Of a stretch of DNA of 23,559 nucleotides, positions 6,451 through 12,676 are shown piece after piece. The first letter of the stretch is position 1; each line of letters opens with the position of its first letter. The translations under genes were made by a program, and so were the position numbers. Location of the stretch: IMG/VR virus record IMGVR_UViG_3300035698_010216, positions 1 to 23,559 of that record; one strand, written 5' to 3'. This stretch comes from a virus. The notes under the pieces are model-generated. The model worked only from the letters and a program-made list of their open reading frames with translations, was not told where the DNA came from and made no database searches.

Positions 6451-6918
6451 TTACCAGTCTTGATAGTCCACTTCGTTAGGGTATGGAATTACAAGAGCTA
6501 AGCCACTATTAATGCTTAGACCCTGGGGCAAGGTAGGCAGTGCTGCCCACTTTATACACGTTTCCCAATAATCTCTATAAGCACCACTGGAAAGTTCCGT
6601 AGTGCTTAAAACTCTATGGTAGCGTACACCGGTAGAGGTTATTGCTTCTAAGCGTAGGAAAGAGTTTTTTAAAAATTCGTGGGCTTCTTGATCTAGTATG
6701 TCCATAGCTTCTGCCACCATGCGAACTACTACGGCGTGGTAAAACTTTTCTTCTTGCCTAGACCTCATTTTTGTGTGTGGCTTTATAGTTATATCTAACT
6801 CCTTGTCGTCCATAACTAATAAATGTTTTTGTACTGCTTCGGGGTCATTGAAAACAAGAGTGCCTGCTTTAGCTTTGCCGTGCCACTTTGGCCAAATTTT
6901 ACGTTCTTTTAATGCCAT
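6451..6918 (-). CDS. NinB-like phage recombination-associated protein
   Basis: The 155-aa protein shows the layout of phage proteins usually annotated NinB or YbcN-like: a short beta-rich start, MRSRQEEKFYHAVVVRMVAE at about residues 51-70, HEFLKNSFL at about 82-90, then STTELSSGAYRDYWETCIKW and a proline-rich end (IPYPNEVDYQDW). Members bind single-stranded DNA and act in phage recombination. It is in the early region with RecT/Bet-like, SSB and nuclease genes, which suits that role. The similarity is judged by eye and moderate. A TATAAA box lies six bases before its ATG but without a -35. Confidence 0.45.
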   Translation of the reverse strand: MALKERKIWPKWHGKAKAGTLVFNDPEAVQKHLLVMDDKELDITIKPHTKMRSRQEEKFYHAVVVRMVAEAMDILDQEAHEFLKNSFLRLEAITSTGVRYHRVLSTTELSSGAYRDYWETCIKWAALPTLPQGLSINSGLALVIPYPNEVDYQDW

Positions 6919-6925
6919 AATTATT

Positions 6926-7129
6926 TTATAGTTTTTTTATTACATCAAATATAATACTACTCATACTGTCTAGTCTTCGCTGGCAATACATTTTTAAAAT
7001 ACAGTCAGGGCAGACTTCGTACTTAAAAATAAACAGCCGGTCAAAAACAGAGTAATAATCTTCATGGCACTTATCACAATTCAAGTGCTTGTCTTTGTCT
7101 AAAATTTTCTGTGCTTTGGCGACTGTCAT
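6926..7129 (-). CDS. Mini zinc-ribbon protein, 67 aa
   Basis: Two CxxC knuckles are present, CDKC (18-21) and CPDC (40-43), separated by an 18-residue beta-like loop, the pattern of a treble-clef or zinc-ribbon domain. The C-terminal half is a hydrophobic helix with a basic end. The start overlaps the stop of the next upstream gene as ATGA, and the gene is one of at least five small zinc-binding proteins in this early region. Function is unknown; DNA, RNA or host-protein binding is possible. Confidence 0.6.
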   Translation of the reverse strand: MTVAKAQKILDKDKHLNCDKCHEDYYSVFDRLFIFKYEVCPDCILKMYCQRRLDSMSSIIFDVIKKL

Positions 7130-7296
7130 TTTTTAAATCTTTTAGCCCAGCTTATTAATTTTTCTATTACCTTGGGCGTACTCATAAAAATAGTAGCCTT
7201 ACAGTGTGGACACTCTACATAGTGCAATGGGTCGCTTACCGTATGCCAGGTGGCATGATAGACTTTGCCTTTTTTTATTGTTTTATCTTCTGCCAT
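7126..7296 (-). CDS. Mini zinc-finger protein, 56 aa
   Basis: The open frame begins MAEDKTIKKGKVYHATWHTV, has CPHC at residues 29-32, and ends in a basic helix (KLISWAKRFKK). Histidines ahead of the CPHC (HATWH) could complete a metal site. It lies one base from its upstream neighbour and overlaps the downstream zinc-ribbon gene by ATGA, giving good positional support. I do not know the family. Confidence 0.55.
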   Translation of the reverse strand: MAEDKTIKKGKVYHATWHTVSDPLHYVECPHCKATIFMSTPKVIEKLISWAKRFKK

Positions 7297-7297
7297 A

Positions 7298-7759
7298 TTA
7301 CTCGTTATTACAAATTACATTGTGCTTTTCTGATCTAAACTCTATTAGCTTATAGCCTATTTCCGGCGATATAAAATCCCCGGTGGTAGCTTCCACCCAG
7401 GGCATAAGGAAAGCATGCTCCCTACCCTCTACAACGGCTATGGTACTTTCTATTCCCATTTCCCGTAGCTTGGCTTGTAGGGCCTGGCTTTGGTCATAGC
7501 AATTATTTGTTTCCCGGTTATAGTCTATAATATCAATATCTTTTAAAGCGTTGCGGAAAGTATGAAATTGTGCCAGGTGGTTAGCTTCATTGGTCAAATA
7601 AATTTCATTGAAGCCGGCAGCTTCTAAGTCTGTACGTAGCTGTTTGTTCTCAGTTTTTACCCAGCCACTAGCGTAAGTTTCCAGGCGTAGAAGTAAGCCC
7701 AGCAATAATATAACAAATATCGCTGCCAGCCATAAAACTATGTTTGTACTTTTTTTCAT
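7298..7759 (-). CDS. Membrane-anchored transglutaminase/cysteine-protease-like protein
   Basis: The 153-aa product has one N-terminal membrane segment (about residues 8-27, LWLAAIFVILLLGLLLRL), so the rest probably faces outwards. The outer part resembles a small transglutaminase-like domain: NNCYDQSQALQAKLREMGI around the candidate nucleophile Cys, then VVEGREHAFLMPWVEA with the candidate His, and a GDFISPE turn. The pattern C...HAx...WVE is typical of the fold; the third acidic residue is not clear. Such proteins cross-link or cleave peptides and may modify the host envelope. The assignment is by pattern only. Confidence 0.4.
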   Translation of the reverse strand: MKKSTNIVLWLAAIFVILLLGLLLRLETYASGWVKTENKQLRTDLEAAGFNEIYLTNEANHLAQFHTFRNALKDIDIIDYNRETNNCYDQSQALQAKLREMGIESTIAVVEGREHAFLMPWVEATTGDFISPEIGYKLIEFRSEKHNVICNNE

Positions 7760-7766
7760 TTTTGTT

Positions 7767-7907
7767 TTAATTTAATTTTTCTGCCTGGGCATCAAAGCCG
7801 TCAGCTTCCTTGTCTAGCTGGTCAGCCTCGTACCTTTTGCGTTTAGCTTTTTGTCGGCGTTTATAGGCTTCGTCTTTTAAAAGCTGTTTTGATTTATTGA
7901 AAGACAT
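7767..7907 (-). CDS. Small charged helical protein, 46 aa
   Basis: A short frame starting MSFNKSKQLLKDEAYKRRQK fills the space between the AP2/HNH gene (1 bp away) and the membrane protein gene (7 bp away). It is almost entirely charged and likely a single long helix, basic in the first half and acidic in the second. Only its fit in the packed gene order supports it. No family recognised. Confidence 0.45.
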   Translation of the reverse strand: MSFNKSKQLLKDEAYKRRQKAKRKRYEADQLDKEADGFDAQAEKLN

Positions 7908-7908
7908 T

Positions 7909-8394
7909 TTAATTTATTTTATTTTGATAAGCTAATTCGCCGTAAAACTCTTTTGCTTTTTTATTATAGACCATTGCTGCTTCTTTTTCTGATCTAAAAC
8001 TACCCAACCATATCCTCTTATAACGATATGTAATGTATGCTCTCCATCGGTTAAATTTATAATCACAATAAACACCTTTATATATAGAAGTCTTATTGTC
8101 TGATTTTTTATTATTATGTGCTTTATCGCCAACTCGCCAATACTCTAAATTAGATTTTCTATAATCAAGGTTATTTCCATTTAGGTGTACTAATCTAAAA
8201 TCTTTTGATTTAAGTTTTGGTAATAATAAATATTCCATACCCATGCTTCTCGATATTTTATCTTCTTTTCCTTGGTAGCAATGATATATATTTTTTGACT
8301 TTGGGTCAGAGTGCCAACTTAACCTTGACAAAACGGGATAATCTTCATCATCTACAATAGCATATTTATTTTGTGCTAATTTTATTTTTTTCAT
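7909..8394 (-). CDS. AP2/HNH homing endonuclease-like protein
   Basis: The 161-aa protein has the typical layout of phage HNH-AP2 homing enzymes: an N-terminal KYAIVDDEDYPVLSRLSWHS region, the HNH core VHLNGNNLDYRKSNLEY at about residues 69-85, and an AP2 DNA-binding domain near the C-terminus (SIYKGVYCDYKFNRWRAYI, then WLGSFRSEKEAAMVYNKKA). The usual histidine ahead of the core (in a MHR-type motif) appears replaced by SMGMEYLLLP, so nuclease activity may be reduced. It overlaps another HNH-type gene by 29 bp, suggesting an invasion next to or into that gene. It appears more AT- and lysine-rich than its neighbours. Confidence 0.75.
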   Translation of the reverse strand: MKKIKLAQNKYAIVDDEDYPVLSRLSWHSDPKSKNIYHCYQGKEDKISRSMGMEYLLLPKLKSKDFRLVHLNGNNLDYRKSNLEYWRVGDKAHNNKKSDNKTSIYKGVYCDYKFNRWRAYITYRYKRIWLGSFRSEKEAAMVYNKKAKEFYGELAYQNKIN

Positions 8395-8737
8395 AAAGAC
8401 TACTTAAATATTTAAACTCTTGATCCCAGTCGTGCCGAGGGTACTTTGTTTTTACTTCGTCCCACAGGCCTAGTTCTTTGGCTCGTACCAGGGCAATGTA
8501 GCGGTTATAACTTTTAACCATAGCATTACCCCTATTGTGAGCTGTACAGCACCCTACAATAGCCCACACTTCGTTTATCTGTTGTTTGTAGACAAAGGCG
8601 TGCTCCCACTCTATACGTCCACGACAAGCGTTATTTGGGGCTCCTGGCAGGGTGTAAATACACCGCTTCATAAACGGGTCTGCTTCCAGTTGCTCTCTTA
8701 GTTCACTTGGTATTGGTCGCATTGTATTTTTCGTCAA
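8366..8737 (-). CDS. HNH-type (treble-clef) nuclease-like protein
   Basis: The 123-aa protein contains RCIYTLPGAPNNACRGRIEWEH at its centre (written here only in part: CIYT...CRGRIEWEHAF), followed by VGCCTAHNRGNAM. Paired cysteines before a WEH and a later CC..HNRG are the layout of zinc-stabilised HNH nucleases, with the H of WEH and the HNR as candidate active-site residues. In phages such proteins process recombination intermediates or act near packaging; the setting among recombination genes favours the first. The 3' end overlaps the AP2/HNH gene by 29 bp and its 5' end overlaps the TM2 gene by 35 bp. Confidence 0.55.
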   Translation of the reverse strand: MTKNTMRPIPSELREQLEADPFMKRCIYTLPGAPNNACRGRIEWEHAFVYKQQINEVWAIVGCCTAHNRGNAMVKSYNRYIALVRAKELGLWDEVKTKYPRHDWDQEFKYLSSLYEKNKISTK

Positions 8738-8918
8738 ACTTTTCCTGGCTAGTGCCTAATAAAATAACCATGTCAATTAGGGCAACTAAAGCTGGTATGA
8801 AAGTCCAACAGAATATAAAATACAAAATTGCTTTTCCCGGTTGGTTTAAATAGGCTTTGTGTAAGCCTAGCCCACCAAAGAAAAATGCAAGCAATACTGC
8901 TACTGTTCTGTTTTTCAT
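8703..8918 (-). CDS. TM2-domain membrane protein, 71 aa
   Basis: The protein is a clear TM2 domain: VAVLLAFFFGGLGLHKAYLN gives the first membrane helix with the FGGLGLHKxY signature, then a short loop and a second helix (WTFIPALVALIDMVILLG), ending in a charged tail. TM2 proteins sit in the cytoplasmic membrane of many bacteria; their job is unclear. It may have been taken from a host and could alter the membrane during infection. It overlaps the HNH-like gene by 35 bp. Confidence 0.75.
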   Translation of the reverse strand: MKNRTVAVLLAFFFGGLGLHKAYLNQPGKAILYFIFCWTFIPALVALIDMVILLGTSQEKFDEKYNATNTK

Positions 8919-8928
8919 TTCTTTATAA

Positions 8929-9084
8929 TTACTTTTTTAAAAACTTCTTATAATTTTTTGGTCGTTTGCATAGATCCCACCTTGAACAATTATCTACAGT
9001 ACAAACCCAACCGCTACCGTCATAATAAGGCATGTGTTTACTTTGCAGATGACCACACTGTTTACATTTTTCCGGCTTAGGCAT
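8929..9084 (-). CDS. Mini zinc-ribbon protein, 51 aa
   Basis: The open frame starts MPKPEKCKQCGHLQSKHM and carries CKQC (7-10) and later cysteines in VCTVDNCSRWDLC, enough for one metal site. The C-terminus is basic (KRPKNYKKFLKK). It lies 1 bp from the next small zinc-ribbon gene and 10 bp from the TM2 gene. Function unknown; it is one of the cluster of very small metal-binding proteins typical of early phage regions. Confidence 0.55.
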   Translation of the reverse strand: MPKPEKCKQCGHLQSKHMPYYDGSGWVCTVDNCSRWDLCKRPKNYKKFLKK

Positions 9085-9085
9085 G

Positions 9086-9244
9086 CTATCTTAGTTTAGC
9101 TTTTAGTGCATCTAGCTTTTTATTAGCTATTTTAAAATCGCACTGACCGTTAGAGCAAATAGTAAGGTTCTCGTCTTCGCCGTTAGGCATTAGCTTATGT
9201 TTGCACTTTGGGCATTGGTCTTTTTTTAAGTTTGTCCAATTCAT
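9086..9244 (-). CDS. Mini zinc-ribbon protein, 52 aa
   Basis: The 52-aa product has CPKC (11-14) and C30/C35 in ICSNGQCDF, a simple four-cysteine ribbon like those at the ends of RNA polymerase-binding or ribosomal proteins, then a basic helix (KIANKKLDALKAKLR). Its start overlaps the stop of the upstream gene as ATGA, which supports translation. Function unknown. Confidence 0.6.
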   Translation of the reverse strand: MNWTNLKKDQCPKCKHKLMPNGEDENLTICSNGQCDFKIANKKLDALKAKLR

Positions 9245-9549
9245 AATAGTGTTGATTGTTGGCTTATGCTTACGCCATTTTGTTTAAATATATTTTGCAT
9301 TGAAGTTGGTATTGTTTCAAACCAGTTAGTAATATCTTCGTAGCGTATGCGACGTTTTAAATACTTGCCTGCCCTTTGACTTTCTATCATTTCCGGGTAC
9401 TGGCTAGCTAATTCTGAAAGCCTAGCTGATGCCTCATAGCCAACGTATAACTCGCCCAGTGTTCCCCGCATGAAATCTTGGGGTAAAAACCATTTGCGAC
9501 CACGTTCTTTTGCCATGGTAGCTATTATTTTTTCGTGTTGTGTTTTCAT
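9241..9549 (-). CDS. Winged-helix-like protein, 102 aa, unknown
   Basis: The segment PQDFMRGTLGELYVGYEASA then RLSELASQYPEMIESQRAGK and RRIRY reads like a winged helix: helices followed by a beta wing in which the residues set the DNA-reading helix. It may be a small DNA-binding protein acting in early gene control or recombination. It has one of the very few good Shine-Dalgarno sequences in the window (AAGGAG nine bases before ATG), which also codes for the end of the upstream nuclease. It overlaps that gene by 4 bp. Confidence 0.4.
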   Translation of the reverse strand: MKTQHEKIIATMAKERGRKWFLPQDFMRGTLGELYVGYEASARLSELASQYPEMIESQRAGKYLKRRIRYEDITNWFETIPTSMQNIFKQNGVSISQQSTLL

Positions 9550-10148
9550 AAACCTATCTCCTTTTCAACTAATTTATTTATACCTTGCCAGGCATTTCTC
9601 ATTCTGATTTTCATTTTCAAAATGTCTGCCAGGCTTCGGTTTGTTTTAAAAACTCTTACTTCGCCAGTTAGGTGTGGCACGCCAAACTCGTCGGCTTCGC
9701 TAACTGCCCAGGCTAACTCTATATCTTCCGGTATTTTTCCGGTTAAGGCATAAAGCACCACTGCGTAAAATGTTATTTGACCATGCAAATTTACTTTGTC
9801 CGGGTTCCATTTAGTAATGCCTGTTTTGTATTCTTTAAACTTCCTGCCGTCTTTGGAAGCTGTATCTATTCGAGAGAACAGGGGAATTTCTAATTTATCA
9901 ACAGTAATAGTTGCTTTATAGTCCCAGTCCATTTGGTCTAGTTTTTCAAACTTGGCTATAACGACATCTTTCATAAGGTCGCCTGTGGCTTCGCCGGTTT
10001 CTAGTGCATCAGCAATTTCCTTGCCCAGGGCCATACCACGATTTATTGGTATAGCCTCGCCCTCTAGGTAGGTTTTTTTATAGCGTTCCGGCGACTTCTC
10101 AAATAAGTCAAGCTGTGTCCAGCTAAGATATGGTCTAGGTGTTAGCAT
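9546..10148 (-). CDS. PD-(D/E)XK nuclease, RecB/Cas4-like exonuclease
   Basis: The 200-aa protein has the motif order of RecB-family exonucleases: SWTQLDLFEKSPERYKKTYL at the N-terminus, a GMALGKEIADAL helix (the usual histidine is absent), then FSRID with D95, FKEYKTG with E106 and K108, and HGQITFYAVVL with Q124. These are the metal-binding D/E-x-K residues and the QxxxY helix. It directly follows and overlaps the RecT/Bet-like gene, so the pair forms a phage recombination system in which the nuclease makes single-stranded tails and the partner anneals them. Confidence 0.75.
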   Translation of the reverse strand: MLTPRPYLSWTQLDLFEKSPERYKKTYLEGEAIPINRGMALGKEIADALETGEATGDLMKDVVIAKFEKLDQMDWDYKATITVDKLEIPLFSRIDTASKDGRKFKEYKTGITKWNPDKVNLHGQITFYAVVLYALTGKIPEDIELAWAVSEADEFGVPHLTGEVRVFKTNRSLADILKMKIRMRNAWQGINKLVEKEIGL

Positions 10149-11010
10149 TTAACCTTTCGTCAATTTGTTTAAGTAATTTGTCTTTGTCGTCCTGGCTATA
10201 CTTTTTAGAACCCTCTATTTTTTCTTTTAGCTCGGGTAGTTTTTCAGCAGGTAATTTGCCTATGGCATTGGTAGCTTTATCAAGCATAGTTTCGGCTGGC
10301 TTATCGTCAACCTTTTCTAATTCCTCGGGTGCATATAAACCGCTTAGCAATTTAGGGAAGCCCTTGCGTAATGCCAGTGCTTCGGCACACTTACCAATTT
10401 GCCCCTTAGGCATTTTTTTCCACATAAAAGCCATTTTATCTGCTGGGCAATATTCAACCCAGTGGGCTGTCGCTGTGAAAGGGTAGCGTTCCCCGTTTTC
10501 CATTAGTTTGTAAACAGTGACGGTAGCTTTTATTGGCAGCTTAGTGTTCTCGTCCATTTCAATTATTGGATCATCACTACCAGCATATTGACCGCCACCC
10601 TCAGCAATAGCCCGGAAGCCGTCAATGCCTACCTGTATTTGCCCAACTTCCTTGCCCTGTTTGCTGTCCCAACGCTTTACAAAATGAACCTGGCGTAAAA
10701 ACGGATTGAGTCTAGCACCAACGCAAACATTTAAAAAGAGCTTCAATTCATCATCGGTAGCACCTTTGGCTAGCGTTGACTTTATAAGCTCTATTTGTGG
10801 CTTGGTCATTTTCTTGAAAGCGTCCTCAGCATCATTGCTAGTTAGGTGTTTCTCGACTATTTGTATAGCCTGCTTTTTCTCTTTAACTTCTTTTGCTGGC
10901 TTCTCTTCTTTGACCTTGCCTGGTTTCTCTTTTTTTTTAGCGACTGGTTTTTCCCCGTCTTTTTTCTTTGGTGCGGAACCAATCATTGTGTTTTTTGTGT
11001 TGTCTTGCAT
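10135..11010 (-). CDS. RecT/Bet-type single-strand annealing protein
   Basis: The 291-aa product has a lysine/proline-rich flexible N-terminus (about 1-48), then a Bet/RecT core: LNPFLRQVHFVKRWD, GKEVGQIQVGIDGFRAIAEG, and KKMPKGQIGKCAEALALRKG then FPKLLSGLYAPEEL. This order is diagnostic for the Bet/RecT family, which coats single strands and anneals complementary ends. It is paired with the PD-(D/E)XK exonuclease downstream (overlap 14 bp) and an SSB upstream. The extra basic N-terminus, not usual in short family members, may bind DNA or a partner. Confidence 0.85.
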   Translation of the reverse strand: MQDNTKNTMIGSAPKKKDGEKPVAKKKEKPGKVKEEKPAKEVKEKKQAIQIVEKHLTSNDAEDAFKKMTKPQIELIKSTLAKGATDDELKLFLNVCVGARLNPFLRQVHFVKRWDSKQGKEVGQIQVGIDGFRAIAEGGGQYAGSDDPIIEMDENTKLPIKATVTVYKLMENGERYPFTATAHWVEYCPADKMAFMWKKMPKGQIGKCAEALALRKGFPKLLSGLYAPEELEKVDDKPAETMLDKATNAIGKLPAEKLPELKEKIEGSKKYSQDDKDKLLKQIDERLNANT

Positions 11011-11035
11011 AAGATTTTTTATTTAAACTAATAAA

Positions 11036-11311
11036 CTATTTTTTACCAAAAACGGCATAGGGCGACGTGTGTTCCGCCAAACCTGCTTTTGGTTTTACAA
11101 AATATACTACTTCGCTTTTCTTTACTAGGGCATAAACATCGACCTTACTTGGCAGTACACTTGGTTTTTCACTGCCTATTTTTACCCTGTGTTTGTTGTC
11201 AACCAAAATGTCGTATGGCACATCAATGTCTGACACGTCCCTTACGCTATAACCAAACTTCCAAAGTTTGTTTTTAACGACTTGTATTAAGTTTTTGTCT
11301 GCTTTTTCCAT
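11036..11311 (-). CDS. Unknown protein, 91 aa; possible PD-(D/E)XK-like fold
   Basis: The start is set at 11311 (MEKADKNL), six bases after a TATAAT; an ATG 18 bp further upstream lies in the promoter itself. The protein reads as a helix, then PYDILVDNKHRVKIG (D34 and K44 could be the remains of a D...xxK site) and a later YALVKKSEVVYFVKPK strand pair. This resembles very small restriction-endonuclease-like folds, but key residues are incomplete, so activity is uncertain. It is the first gene after early promoter copy 2 and lies just before the recombination genes. Confidence 0.4.
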   Translation of the reverse strand: MEKADKNLIQVVKNKLWKFGYSVRDVSDIDVPYDILVDNKHRVKIGSEKPSVLPSKVDVYALVKKSEVVYFVKPKAGLAEHTSPYAVFGKK

Positions 11312-11317
11312 GGTTGT

Positions 11318-11346
11318 ATTATATATCATTTCTAATTATTTAGCAA
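11318..11346 (-). promoter_or_regulatory. Early promoter, copy 2 (24-bp conserved core, leaderless)
   Basis: TTGCTA (11346-11341), 17-bp spacer, TATAAT (11323-11318), then six bases (ACAACC) and the ATG of the 91-aa gene. The core 11326-11349 is identical to the other two copies. TTGTCCACA, one mismatch from a DnaA box, lies 8 bp upstream of the -35 at 11363-11355, inside the end of the preceding gene. Confidence 0.75.
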
Positions 11347-11349
11347 TAC
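11326..11349 (-). repeat. 24-bp promoter-core repeat, copy 2 of 3
   Basis: Identical over 24 bp to 6404-6427 and 15912-15935, same orientation; contains the dyad CTAA-N4-TTAG at 11332-11343. Confidence 0.85.
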
Positions 11350-11350
11350 C

Positions 11351-11629
11351 CTACTGTGGACAATATGCCCCTGGGTACCCGCCGGCTTTTGCCTTGGCTA
11401 AAACTGCTTTTAAAAATTCGTGGGCTTCTGCAAAGGTTTTAAATTCGCCGTAATCAACGGGCATGTCTTGCCAGGTATAAACCTGCACGTCAATATAGTC
11501 CATTTCTGTGGTTTTTTCTTTAAAGGTTGCTTCTACTTCATGCAACCATTTGTGTGCATGGTACCACCAAAAATTTATGCGGTGCCTGGGTGCCTTGCCG
11601 TCTGCTCTGTAAACAACTAGGTCTATCAT
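11351..11629 (-). CDS. Unknown protein, 92 aa
   Basis: A compact alpha/beta protein rich in aromatic residues (INFWWYHAHKWLHEVEATF near residues 18-36, then YIDVQVYTWQDMPVDYGEF). It ends with an alanine/lysine helix (FAEAHEFLKAVLAKAKAGG). The stop codon lies 5 bp from the conserved promoter core of the next unit. It overlaps the upstream gene by 4 bp. No family recognised; no catalytic motif seen. Confidence 0.45.
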   Translation of the reverse strand: MIDLVVYRADGKAPRHRINFWWYHAHKWLHEVEATFKEKTTEMDYIDVQVYTWQDMPVDYGEFKTFAEAHEFLKAVLAKAKAGGYPGAYCPQ

Positions 11630-11919
11630 AACCGGTCTTCCAGCTTCTTTAAAATACTGTCCTGTATTTGCTTTTTAATAATAACTTTATCGTCCCTGGT
11701 TAGCCTATATTTTTTATAGTCCTTTAGTGGGAGTGGAAAAAGAATATTAAGTTTACCAAACCTAGTTTTTACCCAGCTAATTAAATAAGCTAGGTTAACT
11801 TTTTCTTTGCTAGTACCAAAACGTTTAGCCATTTGGTCGGGGCTTAGCCTTTCCTCGGCTAACACCTTGTAGTCAAAAACATTCTTGGGGTATTTATTTA
11901 TTCTTTGTTTTCTAAACAT
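11626..11919 (-). CDS. Helix-turn-helix-like protein, 97 aa
   Basis: The segment YKVLAEERLSPDQMAKRFGT then SKEKVNLAYLISWVKTRFGK has the spacing of a helix-turn-helix domain, with basic flanks, so a small DNA-binding regulator is possible. The C-terminal half (LTRDDKVIIKKQIQDSILKK) is likely a long helix. It overlaps both neighbours (8 bp upstream, 4 bp downstream). It could be an early regulator acting on the repeated promoter dyad, but nothing shows this directly. Confidence 0.35.
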   Translation of the reverse strand: MFRKQRINKYPKNVFDYKVLAEERLSPDQMAKRFGTSKEKVNLAYLISWVKTRFGKLNILFPLPLKDYKKYRLTRDDKVIIKKQIQDSILKKLEDRL

Positions 11920-12214
11920 CTTTTTTTTCGTTAAGGGCTTTGCCGTCTGCTATACCCATTTTATAAACTTCGTCCAGCTTCCCGCTATATAGTTCAAAAA
12001 CCTTAGCCAGCATTTTAGCTAGATCACCCCGGCGTTCTTTTATCTCGGGGCAAAACTCATGCACAATTTCTGCTAGCCTGTCTTCTAACAATATGCCTGT
12101 GCCGTTGCATTTATCGCATAGCTCTAGGTCTTCACGCTTCACGTTGTCCTGTTTAATTTTACCTAGTCCGCCACACTCACCACACTGCCTAATTTGGTTT
12201 AACATTGTTTGCAT
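11912..12214 (-). CDS. DnaJ-type zinc-finger protein, 100 aa
   Basis: Two CxxCxGxG-like repeats are present: CGECGGLG (11-18) and CDKCNGTG (33-40), the same pair of knuckles as in the DnaJ cysteine-rich domain, here as one zinc site. The C-terminal 60 residues are helical (EDRLAEIVHEFCPEIKER, LAKMLAKVFELYSGKLDEVY). No J domain is present. Stand-alone proteins of this kind are common in phages; they may bind proteins or nucleic acids. It overlaps the helix-turn-helix-like gene by 8 bp. Confidence 0.55.
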   Translation of the reverse strand: MQTMLNQIRQCGECGGLGKIKQDNVKREDLELCDKCNGTGILLEDRLAEIVHEFCPEIKERRGDLAKMLAKVFELYSGKLDEVYKMGIADGKALNEKKDV

Positions 12215-12224
12215 AAAATTTATA

Positions 12225-12302
12225 TTAAAGTTTTAAATCTTCTATTGCCTGTTCCTGCTCTTCATCGCTACCAAAATCAGTTATAGGTTCTTTGTCTGAC
12301 AT
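12225..12302 (-). CDS. 25-aa acidic peptide in frame behind the SSB stop codon
   Basis: After the TAA of the ssb gene (12320-12318) the same frame continues through ACA GAC CCC GAA CCA to an ATG at 12302 and 24 more codons (MSDKEPITDFGSDEEQEQAI, then EDLKL) to a TAA. The peptide is strongly acidic with a hydrophobic end, which is the character of an SSB C-terminal tail. It may be a separate peptide, a tail added by read-through, or the remains of a longer SSB. Confidence 0.4.
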   Translation of the reverse strand: MSDKEPITDFGSDEEQEQAIEDLKL

Positions 12303-12317
12303 TGGTTCGGGGTCTGT

Positions 12318-12665
12318 TTACTGCCCTTGGTTAGCCCTGGCCTTACGCCCAAACTCAAATTTTTCAGCAACCACCTCTGTGCTATAACGTTTACTGCCGT
12401 CAGGTGCGTCCCAACTTCTATTATTTATGCGACCCTGTATATAAACCTCGTCGCCTTTGTTCATGTATTTAACCATAACTTCTGCCATTGAGCCAAACGC
12501 TACTACCTTATGAAACGTTGACGGCTTTTCTACTTCGCCACTAGGGGTTTTATAGCTTCGGTTCGTGACTAAAGTTATATTAGTTAAAACATTCCCACTT
12601 GGTAAACTTACCAGTTCCGGCTTGGCTGTTAGCCTGCCACAAATTTGTACTAAATTTAAATCCAT
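12318..12665 (-). CDS. ssb: Single-stranded DNA-binding protein (OB fold)
   Basis: The 115-aa protein is a clear bacterial-type SSB: LVQICGRLTAKPELVSLPSG, a strand LTNITLVTNRSYK, FHKVVAFGSMAEVMVKYMNK and GDEVYIQGRINNRSW, then YSTEVVAEKFEFGRK. It protects single-stranded DNA during replication and recombination. It is shorter than the usual 140-180 aa, ending right after the OB fold with no acidic tip; an acidic stretch of the expected type lies in frame after its stop (12225-12317). It is placed with the RecT/Bet and exonuclease genes. Confidence 0.88.
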   Translation of the reverse strand: MDLNLVQICGRLTAKPELVSLPSGNVLTNITLVTNRSYKTPSGEVEKPSTFHKVVAFGSMAEVMVKYMNKGDEVYIQGRINNRSWDAPDGSKRYSTEVVAEKFEFGRKARANQGQ

Positions 12666-12676
12666 TTTATTTGTTT

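Noticed and set aside
6902-6930. TATAAA six bases before the ATG at 6918 as a promoter
   Set aside because: No -35 or extended -10 is present and the sequence is AT-rich; kept only as a weak parallel to the other sites. The same holds for 18924.
7932-8132. 66-aa minus-strand frame
   Set aside because: It is an alternative frame inside the AP2/HNH gene and shows no recognisable domain.
5491-9244. Recoded UGA (Gly) as in some Patescibacteria
   Set aside because: UGA ends genes in several ATGA junctions (for example 5491, 7126, 9241), and reading through it would destroy the neat overlaps.
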